Shown here: positions 5,344-7,586 of the stretch, piece by piece
Numbering within the stretch: the stretch's first letter is position 1
Layout: every line of letters starts with the position of its first letter
NCBI GenBank assembly: GCA_014378085.1
Contig: JACMOJ010000375.1
Location: 1 to 7,586 of the forward strand
DNA length: 7,586 nucleotides
DNA from: Burkholderiales bacterium
GTDB lineage: Bacteria > Pseudomonadota > Gammaproteobacteria > Burkholderiales > Usitatibacteraceae
Direction of reading: 5' to 3'
The notes under the pieces: model-generated
Told to the model about the DNA's origin: nothing
Databases searched by the model: none
What the model saw: only the letters and a program-made list of their open reading frames with translations
Translations under genes and position numbers: made by a program

Positions 5344-5847
5344 TCATTTCGTATTAAATGCCGCACGGATTTCCTCAACGCGCCTGCGGTTGAGCCCCAG
5401 GTCACTTCGGCCAAGTCGCGATGCCGAGCGAACATGTATGACGAACGCGCTTGCCTCTAACGCGAATTCAACATCGTCGATATAGCCCATCAACGGCGTT
5501 TTGAATTCGGCATAGGTGTAGCCGACATTGGTGGAAACGACAGTCACACCTTTTTGCGCCGCGATGATGTTGTTGAGCCGTTTCCACGCCACATCGGCTG
5601 CGCCTTCAAACTTGAGTGGTTCGATGAAATGCTGATCGTCCCGCGCGGTGGTAGACGACACTGCATTCGGGCTCGAGGGCGTCGGTTTGAATTTACTGTT
5701 GTTGAAGCCTAAGTCGGTCGGGCGCTTGCCAGAAAATATGCCCATCTGGTGTTCTCCAAAATAGAATTTGTTAAGGGCAAGCACCGCGGCAATCGCCATG
5801 ACGGTGGATAGCAGGCTCAGCAACGATACTTTAAGAATTTTGTGCAC
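5344..5847 (-). CDS. DUF1499 family protein, membrane-anchored
   Basis: Belongs to DUF1499, whose members are small proteins of unknown function. With the GTG at 5847 it has 167 residues. One hydrophobic helix, VSLLSLLSTVMAIAAVLAL at about residues 7-25, should anchor it in the inner membrane. The conserved domain follows: GIFSGKRPTDLGF at 36-48, SPNAVSS, YAEFKTPLMGYIDDVEFALE, and the strongly conserved end HVRSASRLGRSDLGLNRRR followed by VEEIRAAF. The start is uncertain. The frame also opens at a GTG at 5907, which would add 20 charged residues and overlap the VOC gene by 49 nt. Neither GTG has a clear binding site. The 5847 start was preferred because it lies 11 nt after the VOC stop and puts the helix at the N-terminus. 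It is the last gene of the minus-strand run. Confidence 0.9.
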   Translation of the reverse strand: MHKILKVSLLSLLSTVMAIAAVLALNKFYFGEHQMGIFSGKRPTDLGFNNSKFKPTPSSPNAVSSTTARDDQHFIEPLKFEGAADVAWKRLNNIIAAQKGVTVVSTNVGYTYAEFKTPLMGYIDDVEFALEASAFVIHVRSASRLGRSDLGLNRRRVEEIRAAFNTK

Positions 5848-5858
5848 AGGGTAGTTGT

Positions 5859-6521
5859 TCAGCTCATCAGTGTTTTTGTGCCGGTAGGCGTCTGAATATA
5901 CGCGCACATGGTCATGCCGGAATAGGGTGGGGATGCGGTCATCACCAATTTCTTCGGCAAGCCGATCTCGCTGAGTAAATATTCGACCTTGGCGGGGTTA
6001 GGGTGGGCGGCTTCCATCCACGTGAATCGCAAGTTTTGATCCGGCAATCGCTCGCATGGGTGAATGGCTACGTCCCACTGAATCATGTGTGGAATGAGCC
6101 CGCCCTCAATGGGAAAACCATCGTCTGGATTGGTGATGCGCCACTGGAAGTCCCCACGTGCCATGCCAAGTACACTACCTAAAGTGCCACCTGTTTTTTC
6201 GCTTAAGCCGTCGATGTCGGTGGTGCGCGCGACCCAGCCTATCAAACGGGGCCGCTGGGTGATACGTTCACGTACATCTGCGGTGTCGAGCCCAAACCAG
6301 CGCGGTGTATCGGGTGCCCGGGCGCTTGGATCGATAGCAATTAATTCAAGGTAGCAATCTGGGCCCAGTGATACCAGGCGATTGTGAGTGCCCATAAGTT
6401 CGTGTTGGCCGATCGGGCCAAGTGCGGCGCCGAGGAAGCGTTCCAACCAAGCTGTGCCGCGTGCCAGATCGGCGCAACCGATGACCAAGTGGTCTAACAC
6501 AGCAGCGGATGCCGCTGTCAT
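5859..6521 (-). CDS. VOC superfamily (glyoxalase-like domain) protein
   Basis: A 220-residue protein starting MTAASAAVLDHLVIGCADLA. The opening (LDHLVIGCADLARGTAWLER) is the typical first strand and helix of a vicinal-oxygen-chelate module. GTHNRLVSLGPDCYLELIAI at 44-63 is the second signature, and GGLIPHMIQWD at 140-150 belongs to the second half. His11, Glu59 and His145 are candidate metal ligands. The overall form resembles the Glyoxalase_3-like family, which is mostly uncharacterised, so no substrate is assigned. The frame extends upstream to 6623, but the ATG at 6521 is chosen for two reasons: homology begins there, and it overlaps the VanZ stop as ATGA, indicating coupled translation. 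The gene ends 11 nt before the preferred DUF1499 start. Confidence 0.9.
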   Translation of the reverse strand: MTAASAAVLDHLVIGCADLARGTAWLERFLGAALGPIGQHELMGTHNRLVSLGPDCYLELIAIDPSARAPDTPRWFGLDTADVRERITQRPRLIGWVARTTDIDGLSEKTGGTLGSVLGMARGDFQWRITNPDDGFPIEGGLIPHMIQWDVAIHPCERLPDQNLRFTWMEAAHPNPAKVEYLLSEIGLPKKLVMTASPPYSGMTMCAYIQTPTGTKTLMS

Positions 6522-6907
6522 GCTTGGGGACTGAACCAGCGCTGTGGCGTGAGTCGCAGCAGGATGAAGGACACTGCCCAGCCGATACAAACCCCACTCG
6601 CGTTCGCCACCATGTCTGCCCATTCAAAAGTACGGTGTGGTGTTAGCCCTTGGGCAAATTCAATGGCAACCCCCATCAGCACGAACAGGATGGCAAGCTT
6701 TGCCTGTGTGCGGACGGTCGCGTGCGGCGTCGCCAACCGCCACATCAACATCAGCCCGGCGTAGGCGAGGAGGTGATGCAACTTGTCCCCACCGGGGATG
6801 GCGGTCTGATTGAGGGGAATCAGCGAGAGCACCCAAATGGCGCAGGTCACGCCGACGGCGCTGAGTCGCAAGAGTCGTGGAAGTCGTTGCAAATTCGTAA
6901 GGTCCAA
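6518..6907 (-). CDS. VanZ-like small membrane protein
   Basis: A 129-residue protein with four predicted membrane helices at about 14-31, 44-58, 69-86 and 103-119. VanZ-family marks are GGDKLHHLLAYAGLMLMWRL at 39-58, GVAIEFAQGLTPHRTFEWAD at 79-98 and MVANASGVCIGW at 99-110. VanZ itself was found as a teicoplanin-resistance accessory, but most chromosomal homologues have no proven role. Nothing here points to antibiotic resistance. The start is taken as TTG at 6907, the farthest upstream start codon before an in-frame stop, because no ATG precedes the first helix. A second TTG at 6892 is also possible, and no clear ribosome binding site supports either. It lies 56 nt downstream of lpd and overlaps the VOC gene by 4 nt. 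Confidence 0.88.
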   Translation of the reverse strand: MDLTNLQRLPRLLRLSAVGVTCAIWVLSLIPLNQTAIPGGDKLHHLLAYAGLMLMWRLATPHATVRTQAKLAILFVLMGVAIEFAQGLTPHRTFEWADMVANASGVCIGWAVSFILLRLTPQRWFSPQA

Positions 6908-6963
6908 TAAATACGGGCGTTTTCAAGCAAAAATTCCTGGAAGCACCCGTCGCTAGTAGAGTT

Positions 6964-7586
6964 TCAAGAGTTTTTCTGTGGTGGCAAATCGGTGCAAACG
7001 CCCCCAAACACTTCAGCCGCCATGCCAATAGATTCACCGAGTGTTGGGTGCGGGTGAATGGTCTTACCGATGTCGGTCGGGTCACAGCCCATCTCAATGG
7101 CCAATGCAATCTCACCAATCAAGTCGCCCGCGTGGGTGCCAACGATGCCGCCGCCGATGACGCGGTGTGTTTGGCTATCGACGATGAGTTTGGTAAAACC
7201 TTCGTCGCGACCATTGGCAATCGCGCGGCCCGATGCGGCCCACGGAAAAACACTTTTGCCGAACTTGATTCCTTTGGCTTTGCACGAATCTTCGGTTTCA
7301 CCCACCCACGCCACTTCGGGATCGGTATAGGCCACACTCGGAATCACACGTGCGTCAAAGAATGCCTTTAGGCCAGCCGCAGCTTCTGCTGCGACGTGAC
7401 CTTCATGCACCGCTTTGTGCGCGAGCATTGGCTGGCCCACGATGTCACCAATGGCAAAAATGTGCGGCACGTTGGTACGCATTTGCTTATCGACTTCAAT
7501 AAAGCCGCGCTCGGTAACCGCAACGCCGGCTTTATCTGCGCCAATTTTCTTACCGTTTGGCGAGCGCCCGTCGCTCATCAATGCCA
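6964..7586 (-). CDS. lpd: Dihydrolipoyl dehydrogenase, C-terminal part (cut by window edge)
   Basis: The final ~207 residues of E3, the FAD flavoprotein that reoxidises lipoyl groups of 2-oxoacid dehydrogenase and glycine-cleavage complexes using NAD+. Full length is usually about 475 residues, so the FAD/redox-disulfide half and much of the NAD domain lie off the right edge. Visible are GRSPNGKKIGADKAGVAVTE, the second FAD contact PHIFAIGDIVGQPMLAHKAV, and the dimerisation domain, which starts at about VAYTDPEVAWVGETED. The catalytic HPHPTLGES has the active-site His and, five residues on, Glu, matching HxxxxE. These marks separate it from glutathione and mercuric reductases. The residue before GR in the NAD-domain motif is Asp (MSDGR), where a small or hydrophobic residue is usual. 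The stop is TGA (complement of 6964-6966). The E1/E2 genes are not in view. Confidence 0.96.
   Translation of the reverse strand, partial: ALMSDGRSPNGKKIGADKAGVAVTERGFIEVDKQMRTNVPHIFAIGDIVGQPMLAHKAVHEGHVAAEAAAGLKAFFDARVIPSVAYTDPEVAWVGETEDSCKAKGIKFGKSVFPWAASGRAIANGRDEGFTKLIVDSQTHRVIGGGIVGTHAGDLIGEIALAIEMGCDPTDIGKTIHPHPTLGESIGMAAEVFGGVCTDLPPQKNS

Noticed and set aside
6913..6950. Possible terminator hairpin after lpd (ACGGGTG / CGCCCGT on the minus strand)
   Set aside because: The 7-bp stem has a wobble pair, an 18-nt loop and no U-run after it (ATTTATTGG). Too weak to call, and VanZ starts only a few bases downstream.

Overview
The window looks like chromosomal DNA of a moderately GC-rich Gram-negative proteobacterium, most likely a betaproteobacterium. 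The basis is the protein sequences: AlaRS, a GmhA with all its usual active-site residues, a dihydrolipoyl dehydrogenase C-terminus, DUF1499 and VanZ-type small proteins. This is a judgement from recalled families; no search was run. Both window edges cut genes: alaS on the left loses its 5' part, and lpd on the right (minus strand) loses its N-terminal half.

Layout. (1) 1-1469, plus strand: the C-terminal end of alanyl-tRNA synthetase, then a 183-bp spacer, then gmhA (sedoheptulose-7-phosphate isomerase, heptose/LPS synthesis). The spacer is not empty. A 57-codon reading frame starts on the ATGA that overlaps the alaS stop, and its last ~29 codons repeat the C-terminal tail of AlaRS, ending at the same distance to the stop codon. 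(2) 1470-2199: about 730 bp with no intact gene. It holds six copies of a ~32-40 bp interspersed repeat in strictly alternating orientation. The best-matched inverted pair (32 of 34 positions) encloses a small GIY-YIG nuclease gene that is broken by one extra base. (3) 2200-5341, plus strand: four tightly packed genes with 4-nt overlaps or a 12-nt gap. They are a zinc-ribbon Nudix hydrolase, an exported DUF6624-type protein, a PLP enzyme of the cystathionine gamma-synthase/lyase family, and a GAF-domain protein. (4) 5344-7586, minus strand: lpd, a VanZ-like membrane protein, a VOC/glyoxalase-like protein and a DUF1499 membrane-anchored protein, read in that order. This set meets the plus-strand operon tail to tail, with only 2 nt between the stop codons.

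How the genes may work together. alaS and lpd are housekeeping genes and gmhA supplies the envelope heptose pathway. The four-gene plus-strand operon has no textbook function. A sulfur-amino-acid PLP enzyme beside a GAF protein that keeps part of the free-methionine-sulfoxide-reductase signature suggests, as inference only, a sulfur metabolite or repair role. The most unusual items are the AlaRS tail echo between alaS and gmhA and the GIY-YIG gene boxed in by inverted repeats, with a ~100-bp gene-less version of the same arrangement next to it.
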